NCBI GenBank assembly: GCA_013399875.1
Contig: VXAZ01002267.1
Coordinates: 1,729,053-1,793,052 of the forward strand
DNA length: 64,000 nucleotides
Reading direction: 5' to 3'
Source of the DNA: Gymnorhina tibicen
Lineage: Eukaryota > Chordata > Aves > Passeriformes > Artamidae
Both the position numbers and the translations under genes were made by a program. Shown here one piece after another: positions 11,325 to 22,400 of this stretch. The notes beneath the pieces were generated by a model. The model saw only the letters and a program-made list of their open reading frames with translations. It searched no databases and had not been told where the DNA came from. The number at the start of each line of letters is the position of its first letter. The first letter of the stretch is position 1.

Positions 11325-11384
11325 CTAAGCTGTTGAAAACACCCATTTCACAGGTGAACAAACTGAGATTAAATGATACAAGAA
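11325..11384 (+). repeat. Second MIR-like remnant
   Basis: The segment CCCATTTCACAGGTGAACAA ACTGAGATTAAATGA resembles the MIR text CCCATTTTACAGATGAGGAAACTGAGGCACAGAGAGGTTAAGTGA. It lies 300 bases after the first MIR-like remnant in the same orientation. Only the CORE-like part is visible and it is short, so a chance match is possible. Confidence 0.4.
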
Positions 11385-14285
11385 GCCTGTTTGCTGGATC
11401 AGCCGAAGGCTTGACACAAATTCAAGGAGCTCTTGAACTAAGATTCTATTCACAATAACAAACTTGCAAGATCTGCAGAGAAACCTGTTTAAAATTCATT
11501 TAACAGGTTCCACACAACAGAAAACAGTCACTGCAAAGCTAAGTGTTCCAAGACCTTCAACTTACACTGGCTGAAGCTGATGAAGAACAGCTAAACAGGT
11601 CATTTCTAGGCTAGTGCAGAAGCAGCTGCCCCTTCAGTGGCTCTTTAACTCTCCTGGATGCTGAGGAGAGTTTTTTAATGTTTTAAATACAACATTTGTA
11701 TTTAGAATACACAATTCCAAGATACTCTAGGTCAGTCCTAAGGAATTTAAGTAGAGGTTTAGTTATGGTTTCACTGGGAAGTTCTATGTATTTAAGCTGC
11801 TAGTGTAAATCATCATTATGGATGGTTAAACCATAAGCATCACAATGCCCTTTCAGCAGACACAGTCGGAAAACACCCGGAGCCTGGAAGCTGACAGGTG
11901 TCCTCATTTGCTTATTTTTGTCTCAATCTCCCTGAAAGAAAGCAAAAAGCTCCCATTCTGGGTTAGCACAGGACCAATTAAGAACCTATTTTAATTGAAT
12001 GGAAGCCAAGTTTTCCTCCAGAGCTCTATGGGTGTTGTATTCACTGACCAGAGGAATTTCTCCCTTGTGTGACTCTTCAGGAAAGTTTCCTTGTGTGTAC
12101 ACAGGAGCTGCAGAGGCTCAGATGTCAAATCTTAATTGTTAGGCCAAGTTTTTCTTTAAGATGATTTTTAGGTACCTTTAAACTTTTAATTTAAAGCACT
12201 AAAACCAAATAAGAGGTCAACTCTTGAAACACGGCCCATGTTAAACAAGAGCATTTATAGGGTTACAACTAAGGAAACAAGTGCATTTATAGAGCTGCAA
12301 GAGAAAAGCAACTTGAGCTTCTGCTAGAGGTGAAAGGGGTGGGAGGGAAGGGAATATAAAGAAAGTTTCAGGCAGTTTTTGCCTGACCTGTGTATTTTGA
12401 CTTCTGATTTTTCTGCCTGTCAAACAGTAACACACACAGACTCAACAAGTAACGCTCATCAGGGATTGAAATCTCTGCAGGAAAAAAGTCCTCAAAGGAC
12501 AGGCTTGTTATCCTGTGTCGGAGCAGCTCGACCAGAAGATGCTGACGTGAGGGAGAAGGACAGACCACAAGGGTTAGGAACCCACAGCAAATAATGCCTC
12601 AACCTCTACTTCAGCTGCAGCTGGTCTACAAGCCCCGCACCTCCCTAAACCAAGAAAGCACTAGGATATCCTTCCCGTTACCTGGAATAAACCCCGTTTC
12701 ATCCAGGGCTACTACAGAACAAAACAAGATAAAAAATGAAAAAGCAAATGCATTGTTCCTGTAAAATCCACGAGAAGGAGTTTTGCTTTTCCCTCCTGTG
12801 CCTGCAGCCTGGCGCCAGGGAACAAAAGCCAGGTCCCAAGGATGGATGCTGTCAGAGACGATCCCACTGACGACACACAGCCACGAATGCCTTCTCCTCT
12901 TACTGTAAGGAATGAGGGGCGGGTGGGTGGTGTTATTGTTCTCCCCCAATTCCATCCTCAAGCCTGTCATCGGGTACAGAAGCAGCCTTTATGCTGCAGT
13001 TGTACCATCCCGTTTCCTGGCTTCTGTCAAGCTTAACAAAACCCAAGTACTAAACACATTTCATGCCTTGGAGTATCAAATGTTCTTTGCTATCAGTCGA
13101 AATGGAGCTCTGTTAATTTTCATTATTGCTTCATATGAAAATGTTAGCTCTATTCATATTCCATATTCAAGATGTTTAACCTGGGTTCACTGTACGAAAA
13201 GTCAATCATGTGTGCATAAATTCAATATATTTTCCCCATTTACTACAGTACAATGAATATCTTACAGAGAGTGATGTTTGTGTCCTGATTCAAAAATATT
13301 ATCTCTTTCTTTTGCCCAATTTATTTTGTATTTATTTGAGGTGAGGCAGGTATACTTGGGTTAAATAAGCTTTATCGTAGCTCAGGGTTTATTATGTTTA
13401 GCACAAGAAAGAAATGCAGTGTAAGAGAAGGAAATAAAAAATCCATCTTCGAAATCATGCCAGCAAGTGGGAAGAAACACTTTTGCTGATAAACAGGAAA
13501 TCTTTTATTTCTAAAGTTAACATTCTTAAGTAAAAAAAAAAACAAACACTTCAGCTAAATTTGTGGGTTTTAAAACAAACTGTGGCAAACATTAAGGGAA
13601 CTAAATAGAAACCATCTTTCAAGATGGTAAAACTAGGACAACTGCAAACAGCAGGTATTAAACAAGCCACGACAACCAACACACACAACAGCCAATTTTA
13701 ACACCAATTAAACATATCTGTGATCAAAACCTGGAAAAAACAAACTTAGAGAAACGCCAATCAAATTATTATGTAATAATATAAAGCCTTTACATTATTA
13801 TTTATATTTCAGGAAGTTGCACATGCTCCAGCCAGTGTCCAGTGTGCTCAATGTACCCTACAACCTCCAAAAAAGATAAATGAAGAGAATCCTTGCTCCA
13901 GAAAATGCAGGACACAGTTCATGACTACAGAAAGTGGGGGTAGAAGGGTGAAAGAAGAACTAATTGATGAAGCTCAGCTTGGAAAACCAGCCAATATTGG
14001 TGACATTTTGGCAGGGTTCTACTCTACCTCTGCAAAAGCAGCAGTTTTGTGCTGTTCATGGGAATTTTTATGTACTTCTCTACATTAAAATAAAAAAGTA
14101 AAAGCAGAAAACACTGACTTTCTCCCTCTTCCCCTTTCCTTCCTGCAAATTTTCTCAATAATTTAAGTGTGAGATCTAAAGGGAATTTTGCATCTCTGTG
14201 CCCTGTGCTGAAAAGTGAAAGCTGGATTTCAGACACTTTAATAGCAGAACCGTGAAGTTTCCTTCCAAAACGAAAAAGCACTTCC
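11385..14285. other. Unannotated non-coding stretch
   Basis: Mostly unique AT-rich sequence. An imperfect inverted repeat with 8-base arms (AACCTGTT and AACAGGTT) spans 11482-11509. Frames on both strands at 12626-13256 overlap in a slightly GC-richer patch and show no domain. Sequence from about 13060 to 13260 is AT-rich and free of repeats and could include a conserved non-coding element, but I have no direct evidence. Confidence 0.45.
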
Positions 14286-14375
14286 ATGGTTTTTTTTAAC
14301 CAAAAAAACCCAAAAAACCAAACACATTCCCCCCCCGCCCCAAACCAAAAAAAACAAAACAAAACAAAAATGCAA
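14286..14375. repeat. Low-complexity T, C and A tract
   Basis: A T8 run is followed by repeated AAAAAACCC-like units, a C8-G-C4 run at about 14329-14341, then AAAACAAAACAAAACAAAAA. The plus strand shows A-rich and C-rich text, so the minus strand is T- and G-rich. It accounts for the odd glycine/phenylalanine-rich minus-strand open frame at 14024-14398, which is not a gene. Confidence 0.8.
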
Positions 14376-14771
14376 CTACACAAAGAGTTTCCTTTCATCA
14401 GTCTCTCTATTCTCTCAAGTTTTTCACCTATTGGGAAAACAGACTGAGCCCAATTAGCAGATTAACACACAACATGCGGTGATAGTAAGGACTGCCCGTA
14501 GCAGGCACAGGTTTCTTATGGGCAAACATGTTTTTTCCTGCAGATAAAATTAAGATTTTTATAGTTAGTGAAATATAACATGAGCTAGGGGATAATAAGC
14601 ACTGGTGACCGATGTCCATCAGGCTGCTACCCATCCGTGCACGCACTGTGGGCATGCTGCTGTACAGCAGTGGGTACTGGGCAGACTGGGACGCTGGGGA
14701 GATCAGTTAATGTGTGAAAAGTGCTTTGAAGCTAAAAAGCAAGAAGTGCTAAGTATTGTATTTTATTTCAG

Positions 14772-14825
14772 CAGCTGATCAAGCTTATGATAAACGCAAT
14801 ATCTCTCTTAAAAAAAGGCACACAG
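14772..14825 (+). other. Candidate 54-base cassette exon (unconfirmed)
   Basis: The acceptor TTGTATTTTATTTCAG ends at 14771 and the donor ACACAG|GTAAGG falls at 14825/14826, a close match to the 5' splice-site consensus. The 54-base interval is a multiple of three. In the frame open through it, the intron would enter after the first base of a codon and leave at the same phase (phase 1 to 1), so inclusion or skipping would keep the reading frame. The peptide is basic and hydrophilic: ADQAYDKRNISLKKRHT. I do not recognise it. The surrounding frame (14756-14974) is open past both sites, so the reading frame is weak evidence by itself. Splice-site quality is the main support. Confidence 0.25.
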
Positions 14826-14975
14826 GTAAGGAGAACGTAGAAATTCAGCTGGAATATTTCTACCTGCAAAATACTCCGCATGATGAGACAGACGTTGTAA
14901 CCAATTCCTATTGTACAGAAGGAATGCAAGCACCCAAACAAGAACAAAACTTTTCTTCAAAATACTGGGGTTGAG

Positions 14976-15706
14976 ACAGCAGCCGTGTGTTTCATTTAAG
15001 CGTGAAGCATTAAAAGGAACTTAATATTCCTGCAAAGAGGTGATCTGGAGGAAGCCCTGCTCTAATTTCTCTCTCCTCTTTAGATTCATAAACCAACGCC
15101 AAAACGCCGACAACTAAATCGATGCCAATATTGGGCTATCAAATTATTTACCTTTGGTGGGGGGAGATAAAGAGTTTTAACGGAGTGAAAGCAAGCAAGA
15201 AAAAACTCGACTTCAAAGCAAAAACTAATTATGTGTTTTACTAATTACATTTTAGAAAGATACACAGGGCATTACCAACGAACCCTGCAAAACTGAAAAC
15301 ACAACTGTGTCTCAGGCTGCCTTGGCCTGGAAAAGAGCTCCTGAGAATTACCAAGGGATTCCCGCTTCCCGCAAACACAGCGCCACTAATATTCTCCAGA
15401 TTTGCTGGCCCTGCTACGAACCATCTCAAGAAAATGTTTACATTAAAGTCGGGTTCAGCGAGGAGGTCAGCTAACTTTAAGGCTTTAAGAAATCAGCAGC
15501 CGTCTTGTCTCCTGAGCAGTGCAGGGGGATGGGGAAGCTTTTTTTTTTTGAAAAGAAAATCATTAACTTGCTACATGGACAAAAACTCAGTTTTTCACTC
15601 TCTTTCATTTGCTGTCAGTGATGTGAAAGTTTTGGGTTTTTGTTTGGTTTTTTCTCCCTCCATCTTTAGGTGTCCATCAATAAACTGTCAGACACATGGT
15701 GTGATT
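14976..15706. other. Unannotated non-coding stretch
   Basis: No gene is recognised. A T-rich run lies at 15540-15550. A pyrimidine/T-rich tract with TTTTTTCTCCCTCCATCTTTAG ends at about 15669, just upstream of the next CR1 fragment. Small frames at 15241-15429 minus and 15434-15739 plus have no known domain. Confidence 0.5.
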
Positions 15707-15785
15707 TTTGGGGCTGTCCTGTGCAGGGCCAGGAGTTGAACTCTGTGTTTCTTGTGGGTCCCTTCCAACTCAGGACTACGGTTTC
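15707..15785 (+). mobile_element. CR1 LINE, short 3' fragment (CCAACTCAG type)
   Basis: A sense CR1 terminus of about 80 bases: TTGGGGCTGTCCTGTGCAGG, GCCAGGAGTTGAACTCTGTG, and GGGTCCCTTCCAACTCAGGA followed by a decayed tail. It shares the GGGGCTGTCCTGTGCAGGGC block with the longer copy at 31245-31540, so both belong to one subfamily. It lies about 40 bases after a pyrimidine-rich run ending in TTTAG. Confidence 0.93.
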
Positions 15786-18459
15786 CAAAGTTTCTGTGTG
15801 CTCTGAAGCTGCTTTTAGCCCAAGCCACACCTCACATTTTAAACCTATAATGAGAATAACTGGCACTCTCTCACGCAATTAGCCGCAATTTTTATCAGGT
15901 TTCTGACTTGCAAACTGCACGTCTACATCAAGTAAACAAGATAAGGAATTTATATTGTACGTATTCAGCTTTTATTCTTTAAAAATTGCTTTGATGAGCA
16001 CTGATTGGCTGTCAGATGATTTTCCATTTCACTCTGTACTGCACAAGAATCAATACAATCTGGTTTTATTTGAGCCAGGCTCCTAGGCTTACGTCTTATT
16101 TGCATCTCGCTACTGATAAATGATAGCAATAAAAGTGTGGCATTCCACAGGAAGAAGGTGAGATTACACTTCATCTAATTGTTTAAAGTAGGAGAAACAG
16201 TATTCCCACTCGGAAATAAATGCCTTAAAGGCTTCCACTGGTATAATTGTATTGCAAAGGTCGAACATCTCTACGCTGAGCGAGAATGGCTGCAAACACA
16301 ATAAAAAGTCAGTTTTTCTGTTCTTTATTTTTTTATAGCTATGTATACATATAAACACATCAGAAAAACACAGCCTTGGTTAGAGGTTCTTATAAATAAT
16401 CAAAACCCCTCGATGGTGGTTCTGCATAAGAGACTTTGTGTGCGCTGTTAAATGAAATCAGCCGTGCTTCAGCGAAGAGCACGAAGGCAACTGGTGATAT
16501 TTGCTTCTCTCACAAAACGTGTTTAGCAGATCAGGGTTATACACAGACTACAAAAATCCCAGAAACAGTTCTTAACAGCACACAAACAGAGGGAAGGTAA
16601 ATACCTGTGCCGTGTTCTGGTTCTGTCTCATTAACTTTATCTCTGTACTAAGTGCAACTACTTTACTAAGTTAAAAAGCATGAACGTGCATGTGAGAGCT
16701 ACACAGGGAAAAAGAGAGGTAGAAACAGACAAATAAGACCCCACTTAGAAATAATTGGTGCACAGAAATTATTTGATTAAGTTAAAAGTCTGAGTTAGCA
16801 CAGGAAATGAATGCAGAAAACTTTCAGAAGGGAATTGCTACTGTCCATTTTTAACTTGGGAAGTCAGCCTTTCTGCAGGGTCTGACTCTTTCGAGCAACT
16901 CCTTTTCCTGCTCAGTGAATCCCGAAATGATTTCCAAAGCCTTCACTCATTTTGACACAAAGGATACAGGAGACTGTTTAGACTCCTAATGAGCCCGGAG
17001 CCGTTAAAGCTGCACAGTCCTGTTAAACATGGGATGGCGGCAGCCAAGAAAACAATTCCTTGGAGAGGAAAACAGCCAGCATGTGCCCTCATGTAAAAAT
17101 CACATTCCAGAGGAAAAGAACTTCTTTGGGCTGGCGTGTGACATGACTGTAAGATGCTTATTGTGCACGGAGGGGCTCCATTTCCCTGGAAAAGGGACAT
17201 TTAGTTCACCCACCCAACCTGGCCATCATCACCTGCTGAAGAGCTCAGTGCTTGGCAAGTGCTGGTATTATTGTCATCTGGCAATTGGCAATAAATGTTA
17301 GGGGTATATTAACATGGAATCTTCTGAAAGTTAGGCAGGAAGTTTTTGAAATTCTATGAGAAATGTTCCTTTTCTTTTTTTTCCTCTTTGACCAGAAAAA
17401 GCTGGACACCCCTCACAAGCTCCTCAGAGGTAAATATAAAAAATGTAAAATTACATGCACATAAAGTTCAGTAATCTCAAACTATACCGTAACAACGGAA
17501 AGAGCACAACTCAGTAATTAACACATCACCACATATTTCTTCCAATTCAGCAAATTTACAGCTGAAAACAATTCCGCAGAACCCAATTTAATTACACTAA
17601 AAATTATGCAACTTATTTTATTAAAAGGGGATTGATTGCTCTACAAAGAATTTAGATCCAACAATGACCTTCTGTGCTACTGTAAAAGGTGTTCAAAACC
17701 CAATGAACATACAATAAGGCTCTAAACCAGAAACTAATTAGCTCACACACAAAGTATTAAATCTGTTTCACAAATTATGTAAATCATATAAAAAATGAGG
17801 TATAATACCAATGGCAAACTTTATAGTGCCAAAATGGAATAAGCTGTATGTATACCTGCCTTCAAATTAACTAAAGCAATTATACTGTAAAATCATTAGC
17901 CCAAGACATAGTTTAAAGTCAAGCTTTAATAACTTAATGCTACATGTATTTTCTAACCACAGAAAAAGCATTACATACATTTACACTTCCCACTAAATTT
18001 AGAGGAGGTTATGCTGCATTAAACCAAGCAGGAAAAATAAAGTATTAAAAAAAGACAGGGGAAAAAAAAAAAAGAATGCCAATAATGTTTACTGCAGAAA
18101 ATACGCACAAAATCAAACTATCATTTCCTCTGCAGCTCTGTTTCCCCATAAAAACAATATATTATTAGGCTTTTTGTAACACTAGCACATTTATTCTAAC
18201 TGTTTCCACAAAACATATTAAATAACTCTTCTGAACGATGAGAAAATAAAGCACCATTTTACGTGATGCTGGCAATACTTTCAAATGCCAGTTATCTGGT
18301 CTCATGGTTCTGCATTTCCTATGGCCAAAAAAATCTCTTACTACTTCACTTCAGAGTAGGTGGAACAGCCGCTCACGGTCCAAGCGTCTCTCTCCACAAG
18401 GATCGGTGCTGCCTCCACAGTTCCAAGGGATGGGCTGAAATGTTTAATTTTTTTTGCAG
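15786..18459. other. Unannotated non-coding stretch
   Basis: AT-rich and almost free of recognisable repeats. Overlapping frames at 16943-17301 show no domain. A 34-base exon-like segment at 17396-17429 is described among the findings. A run of 12 A lies at about 18064-18075. No RNA gene is seen. Confidence 0.5.
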
Positions 18460-18600
18460 CTGGGGAGTGCTCAGAGACCCTCGTGTGGAATCCTAATGGG
18501 ATTTCCAACCTGCTTTTCATCCTTTTTAATGCAACTGCCCTAGGGCTTGATGCATCTATGTAGGAGTGAAGGAACTGCAAATAAGGCATAAATAAACAAA
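18460..18600 (+). other. Candidate 3'-terminal exon (weak)
   Basis: An acceptor AATTTTTTTTGCAG ends at 18459. An open frame follows for 34 codons to TAG at 18561-18563, then AATAAA at 18591-18596 and a TTTGTTATTG run near 18627. Acceptor, open frame, stop, poly(A) hexamer and T/G-rich downstream sequence come in the right order and spacing for a last exon. The frame enters at phase 1, the same phase in which the candidate exon at 14772-14825 ends, so the two could be spliced in frame. That agreement has a one-in-three chance of being accidental. No domain is recognised. Confidence 0.15.
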
Positions 18601-21600
18601 TTTTCTAACTCTGCTCAAAAGTTACATTTGTTATTGCCACTTTCATAGCACTGGGGTGTGTAAGAGAAAATTCTTCGTGCCATCGTGCAGGAGGACAGAG
18701 TTTAGGCAAAGGGCTGTGAGTCATCGACCTGTTACTTTTCATAGGGGTGGCTGTACTCTTTCTTCATGTAGCCACCTCAGGTGTGACTTTTCAGATGCTT
18801 TGGGATTCCCTCAGCGTAAAACCAAGATATTACGTACAAGATTTATGTCTGCAAATGTGCACATAAAAAACACCTGTGTAACAGCCTCTCTTGCCCTCAT
18901 GTGAGATGAATGTATTTTTTTGGGGTGAAACTAAAAGCTGGAGCACAACTGTGATGCTCTGTGTGTGTGTTTAGAAATAAAGATTATACTTCAGCTTTAA
19001 CAAATAAAGATTCAGACCACTTCAAATCTCTCCTAGCTGTTCACAGCCAAGTGGCACTGTCAAACTTTTAACAGACAGAAACACTTCTTGGGTTGCTACA
19101 ATTTTTTGTTTTAATTTTCATTTAAAGAAAACCAGCGTTTTTGTTTATCAGAAGTTTTTGATACATCATGAACCAGGCAAGCTCAATTCGGTGCTTCATA
19201 CCCCTTCCAACTAATGTCCTGTCAGAATACACAGAGCCTAAACACTGCTTCAGGAATGGACGTGACTTTGTTGTGTCAGAGAGGAGGAACTGCAGAAGAT
19301 CTTTCAAAAATCAAATGAGAAAGGTAAGAAATTTTCCTGTTTACAGAATAATGAGTAATTAAAATGCAACTTTCTGAATTTGTTACAGAACTTTTAAATA
19401 CTACAAATCCAATGGGAGACTGATCAGCAGCGAGGTGAAGTGGCCAGAGGTGTACAACAAGTATTTTTATGTGTCTGCATATCTGCAATCACTAATCCCA
19501 TGTAATCAATATACACAGACTCCACATGTACTAGGGGCTGCTATAATATTGTTTTAATATCACCTTCCTACAAACTGTACAAAAATGACGGGCGTATGCA
19601 GGGAAGAATTACTTGGGATGAAGGAGGGAATGGAAAGAATCACAGAGGGAGAAACTGGGAAAATCTGGGCCATATCTGCGCTAACCTGTGGTGAAAACCA
19701 GCGACATCAAAGCAGCCAAGTGAGAAAGGAGGACTGCAAGGCAGGATCAAGGATTGAATCTTCTAATAAAATGCATCTGACTGGAAAAAGAATTTCCTTG
19801 CTTCAGAGTCGTATTCCCACGGTGATCACGCTATGATAGAAATTGTCCCCTAAATATCAGCTGCCTCTTGATGTTGCATGACCACCTCCCTCCCCTCTCC
19901 CAAACAGAATGTAACCACTGTGGTAATTACAGTGACTGATGACATGTAAACATTTAATACAGTTTAGGTTTTGTCTTCAAAATGCGTTTTTGAAAGCAAA
20001 GTCAATCAGTCTCCAGATCTGACTCCGGAACTTAGTTATGGAGAGTAAGTACTGAAAAGGAGACAGTCAAGGCAAGTCAATTTGTCTGCCTGGAACCCTA
20101 AATTTAAGGGGAAAAAAAATTTACTGCTGTAAACTGCATTTCTAATTTGTCAAAATAATTCAAAATTAGATGTTCATCATCAAAACAGATGCAACGAAGC
20201 CGGTTCCCTGACATTATTTAATCTGTGCCTTTCTGACTTACTGCTCGAATCCCCACACGTGCCAAACACACAGCACTTGTGAATCACTTAATCTGCTTCC
20301 TTTGAAACCCATCATCAAATGCTCATTTCTGCACAGTTAACGGCAGGGTCTTTGTAATGTGTTTTCTTTTTTAAATGTAAATCCAGTGTCTTGGGAAGGC
20401 TGGGGTTTTTTGGTTAGGTTTGTTTTTAGTTTTTTTAAACACAAACCTATGAAGTCTTGTTCCATGCTTTTGAACAGCAATGCTAAGTATAAGACATTAA
20501 AGGGAAAAGATGTCATGGATTTGAAAATTCCTTAGACTGTCATATTTCCCCTTTTACACACCTGTAATATATTTTAAAATATTTTTAAAAGAACAAAATT
20601 ATATTTCTGATATTTCTATCTGTTGTTTCAGTAGCACTAAACCCCTTTTTATCATCAGCCTTGAGATATTTATAAGGGAAAACAGAGACAGAGAATGAAT
20701 GAATGAATAGGTCATGAAATACCCTAAAAACAAACAGCAAGAAAAACATCATTTCAACTGCATTACAGCTCCAATTACTACTTACACCCCACTTTCCTGG
20801 GTTAGACTGTATCTCGATCAATGATATCCCAGCTGGTTTTAGTTGAAAAAGTTTCCATTTCTATCTCTACTAATGGTGCCACTGATAAAGAGGGAGAAAT
20901 CCATCGCGTCTGCCGCAGAACTGAAACTCCATCGAGGGATATATATTCATTAACACATGCAGGAACTGAAACCGTCAGGGAACATATATATTTATGAACC
21001 CTTGCCCATACACATAATATTTTAGAAGTATAGAAATCCAAACGGGGAAGTAGAGTGCAAGAAGCATACCGGTATTAAAAAATACGCCAGGGAAAGGACA
21101 GCAGATCTTCCATCTCTAAACACTGAATAAAAGATCAGAGGGAAGTAAAGTTGCATGAGAAACACTCAGCTTTGCCCTATCACCCTGTACTAGCATATTT
21201 AATTCCCACTTTTAATTTTATTAAGAGCACGCTGTCTGCAGCTACAGGTACACCAGTTAGACCAAAAGAAAATAAAATATGCAAGGTTAAGCACCCTCAG
21301 AAGTCGCTGCTGTAGCTCAGCTGAACCTTGCACTGCTCCTTCCCCTTGTTTTATTGCTCTTCCGATTTACGCTGACGTGCAGGTTTAAAAATGCCCTCGG
21401 AAAGGTGGCAGGAGGATATTCTCACTCCCTGCTCCTGTACAACTCTGGCAGAGAATGAAGGCATGGCAAAATCATGGCAGCCTGTTTTAAACAACCAGTT
21501 CCCCCTTCTACACAAGCTGAGAGCACAACTGAGCCGACTTCGGCCGTGCCCGGGGAGCAAAAGCCCAGCCAGGGACCTGCAGCCCAACCCTGCAAGTCCC

Positions 21601-22400
21601 AGCATCCCATCCCCATCCATGAGCCCGCAGGGAGCACAGTACAATTCCCCGCAGCCTGTTCCAGCTGGAAATTAGCTACAACATTGACAGAGGAAAAAAA
21701 GCCCTTAAACTGTAACAAAAACTCATCTGAATTTTGCTCATTTTGCTTCCCTCTGCTTGTATGGAGGGTTTTGTTCCCTTGTTTTGGGGAGGGGGCACAG
21801 GGGAAGGCTTGGAAACGGTACATTAACCACAAAAATATCCCAACACATGCACCAAGGCTGCAAACTTTTTGTTTTCTTACATATTGCTCCTTCATGCTTA
21901 AAAGACAAAACAGAGGAGCGGGAAGCAAAGCTTTGGCTAAAAGGAGTAACAGTAAAGCCCAACTCCTTTGACAGGGTCCTTTTCAAATTCCCATTCATCT
22001 TCCAAGGAAAGCCAGTCTGGCATCAAGGATTCAACAAGTTATATCGTAACAGAGTCCTTGTGTGTTCTTAAAATAAACATTTCATCTCTTTGCGTGGAAA
22101 TGGCATCTCTTTCAATTTACATCTCTGGAAACAAAAGGCCCTGAAAAAGTATACAGAAAAAGCTAGAAAACCCCCATCCTAGTTTGCAAAACTGAAGTAA
22201 GATATACAAAGGAAATGAACCTGTGATACTATTGCTGTAACACAAACACTCACTGGCCACCACCACCATTTAATTCACATTACGTGCTTTTTTTTAATCC
22301 TGGGTTCTTCAATTTAGCAGTGATGAGCCACATTAAAAGCAAAAACTTAAATAATTGCATTTTTGTAGATTGTGCTGTGTTTAAGGCCAAAACCATCTGC
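18601..22400. other. Unannotated non-coding stretch
   Basis: No gene is recognised. A plus frame with an ATG at 19168 runs to a good donor (AAG|GTAAGA) at 19323. A short GAATGAATGAAT run lies at 20693-20707. A GC-richer patch at about 21390-21680 carries long overlapping frames on both strands (168 codons minus at 21422-21928, 165 codons plus at 21474-21971). They lack known domains, overlap each other, and are about the length expected by chance, so I do not call them genes. Confidence 0.5.

Noticed and set aside
19198..19230. CCCCTTCCAACTAATG as a CR1 tail
   Set aside because: Only CCCTTCCAACT matches. The diagnostic upstream and tail blocks are missing.
21422..21971. Two opposite 165-168 codon frames as genes
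   Set aside because: They overlap on both strands in a GC-richer patch where stops are rarer. Neither has a domain or good splice sites.
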